A stretch of DNA of 7,352 nt. Origin: Mariniphaga sp. (GTDB lineage Bacteria > Bacteroidota > Bacteroidia > Bacteroidales > Prolixibacteraceae). Both the position numbers and the translations under genes were made by a program. Shown here piece by piece: positions 6,760-7,352 of this stretch. The stretch spans positions 1 to 7,352 of the forward strand of contig JABMQB010000800.1 in NCBI GenBank assembly GCA_013203525.1, read 5' to 3'. Below the pieces are notes generated by a model. It did not search any database, was not told the DNA's origin, and saw only the letters and a list, made by a program, of their open reading frames with translations. The first letter of the stretch is position 1. The number at the start of each line of letters is the position of its first letter.

Positions 6760-7269
6760 ATGAAAAAAATTGCTCTTTTATTATTAATTGTAACCTTCGC
6801 ATTTGTTTCCTGTACCGATAATTTTGCAGTAAATACAGCCTTTGTAAAATATGGCCATAAAAAAGGAGTAACATCCATAACCGTTCCTGGTTTTGTTGTT
6901 AGGCTGGCAGCTAAAATTGGTGATCTTGAAGATGAAGAAAGGGAATTACTCAGAAGTATTGATAAAGTAAAAGTGCTTTCGGTAGAAGACAGTTATCTGA
7001 ATGAAGAGATTAACTTGCATGCCGAGTTTTACCAAAATATGAATAAACATGGCCAGTATGAAGAATTACTCAATGTACAGGACGACGATGAAAGTGTTAC
7101 TATTTTTGGAAAGATGGGAGAAGATAATGAAACAATTAAAGAGATGATTGTATTGGTTGGTGGAGACGATAATGCTTTGATTTATTTAAAAGGACGGTTT
7201 AAAGCAAGTATGCTTGACAAGCATATAGATTTTTCTGATCCCGGAGATTTCCTGAGTTTTGATTTTTAA
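6760..7269 (+). CDS. DUF4252 domain-containing lipoprotein
   Basis: The 169-residue product begins MKKIALLLLIVTFAFVSC, a lipoprotein signal with cysteine 18 as the lipidation site. The mature part follows the DUF4252 layout: an FVKYGHKKGVTSITV opening (28-42), a central KVKVLSVED strand (70-78), a YEELLNVQDDDESVTIFGK strand pair near 100-118, an IKEMIVLVGGDDNALIYLKG hairpin near 125-144, and a short end. The mature protein is strongly acidic. The family is common in Bacteroidota and has no known enzymatic activity. I recall members often lying near ECF sigma factor genes; none is visible here, but the window ends 83 nt downstream. The ATG is preceded by an A-rich leader without a Shine-Dalgarno sequence, and the signal peptide fixes the start. 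No obvious terminator follows. Confidence 0.88.
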   Translation: MKKIALLLLIVTFAFVSCTDNFAVNTAFVKYGHKKGVTSITVPGFVVRLAAKIGDLEDEERELLRSIDKVKVLSVEDSYLNEEINLHAEFYQNMNKHGQYEELLNVQDDDESVTIFGKMGEDNETIKEMIVLVGGDDNALIYLKGRFKASMLDKHIDFSDPGDFLSFDF

Positions 7270-7312
7270 TGTTAGTTTAATTGTATATCCGAAATATTAC
7301 CACATAGCTGTC

Positions 7313-7346
7313 ATTCCGTAAAAATTTGAAAGATTTTATACGGAAT
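7313..7346. repeat. Imperfect inverted repeat (REP-like palindrome) at the right edge
   Basis: ATTCCGTA (7313-7320) pairs perfectly with TACGGAAT (7339-7346). After a one-base bulge (7338), AAAAT (7321-7325) pairs with ATTTT (7333-7337), leaving a seven-base loop (7326-7332). That makes 13 paired bases within 34 nt. No T-run follows (the next bases are CTCACA), so this is not a standard intrinsic terminator for the DUF4252 gene. The TCATTCCG...CGGAATCTC layout resembles dispersed palindromic repeats seen in intergenic DNA of various bacteria. That resemblance is from memory. Confidence 0.6.
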
Positions 7347-7352
7347 CTCACA

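Overview
The window looks like ordinary chromosomal DNA of a Bacteroidota species, probably Bacteroidales or Marinilabiliales. The base composition is AT-rich (roughly one third G+C by eye). Start codons lack clear Shine-Dalgarno sequences and sit behind A/T-rich leaders. Candidate promoters resemble the Bacteroidota -33 TTTG / -7 TAnnTTTG type. The protein families also fit: PD40 propeller lipoprotein, DUF4252 lipoprotein, a long S9 peptidase with a QQ mature N-terminus, and a Bacteroidota-style Crp/Fnr regulator. Genus-level assignment is not possible from this sequence.

The left half (1-3594) carries five genes, all on the minus strand. In transcription order they are a small glycine-zipper membrane protein (3594-3226), a PD40 beta-propeller lipoprotein (3190-2192), a two-repeat YccF-family membrane protein (2058-1690), a Crp/Fnr-type regulator (1513-944), and an HSL-family alpha/beta-hydrolase that runs off the left edge (877 to <1). 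The first two are close enough (35 nt) to be one transcript. The later gaps (133, 176 and 66 nt) allow separate promoters. The 133-nt gap holds a degenerate 14-bp tandem repeat.

The 218-bp divergent spacer (3595-3812) holds a minus-strand promoter-like element and a perfect 7-1-7 palindrome. On its right, a secreted S9 (prolyl-oligopeptidase family) serine peptidase of 925 residues is encoded on the plus strand (3813-6590). It has a recognisable Ser755-Asp844-His876 triad and is closed by a strong intrinsic terminator (6615-6642). A separate promoter candidate precedes a small DUF4252 lipoprotein (6760-7269). The window ends in an imperfect inverted repeat (7313-7346) that looks like a dispersed palindromic element.

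Functionally this is mostly envelope and hydrolytic housekeeping: two lipoproteins, two small inner-membrane proteins, a periplasmic or exported peptidase, a cytoplasmic esterase and one regulator. I see no phage, CRISPR, toxin-antitoxin, transposase or biosynthetic signature, and no clear new system. The points most worth a second look are the double glycine zipper, the operator-like motif shared by two intergenic regions, the open frame that continues past the yccF-like stop codon, and the terminal palindrome.
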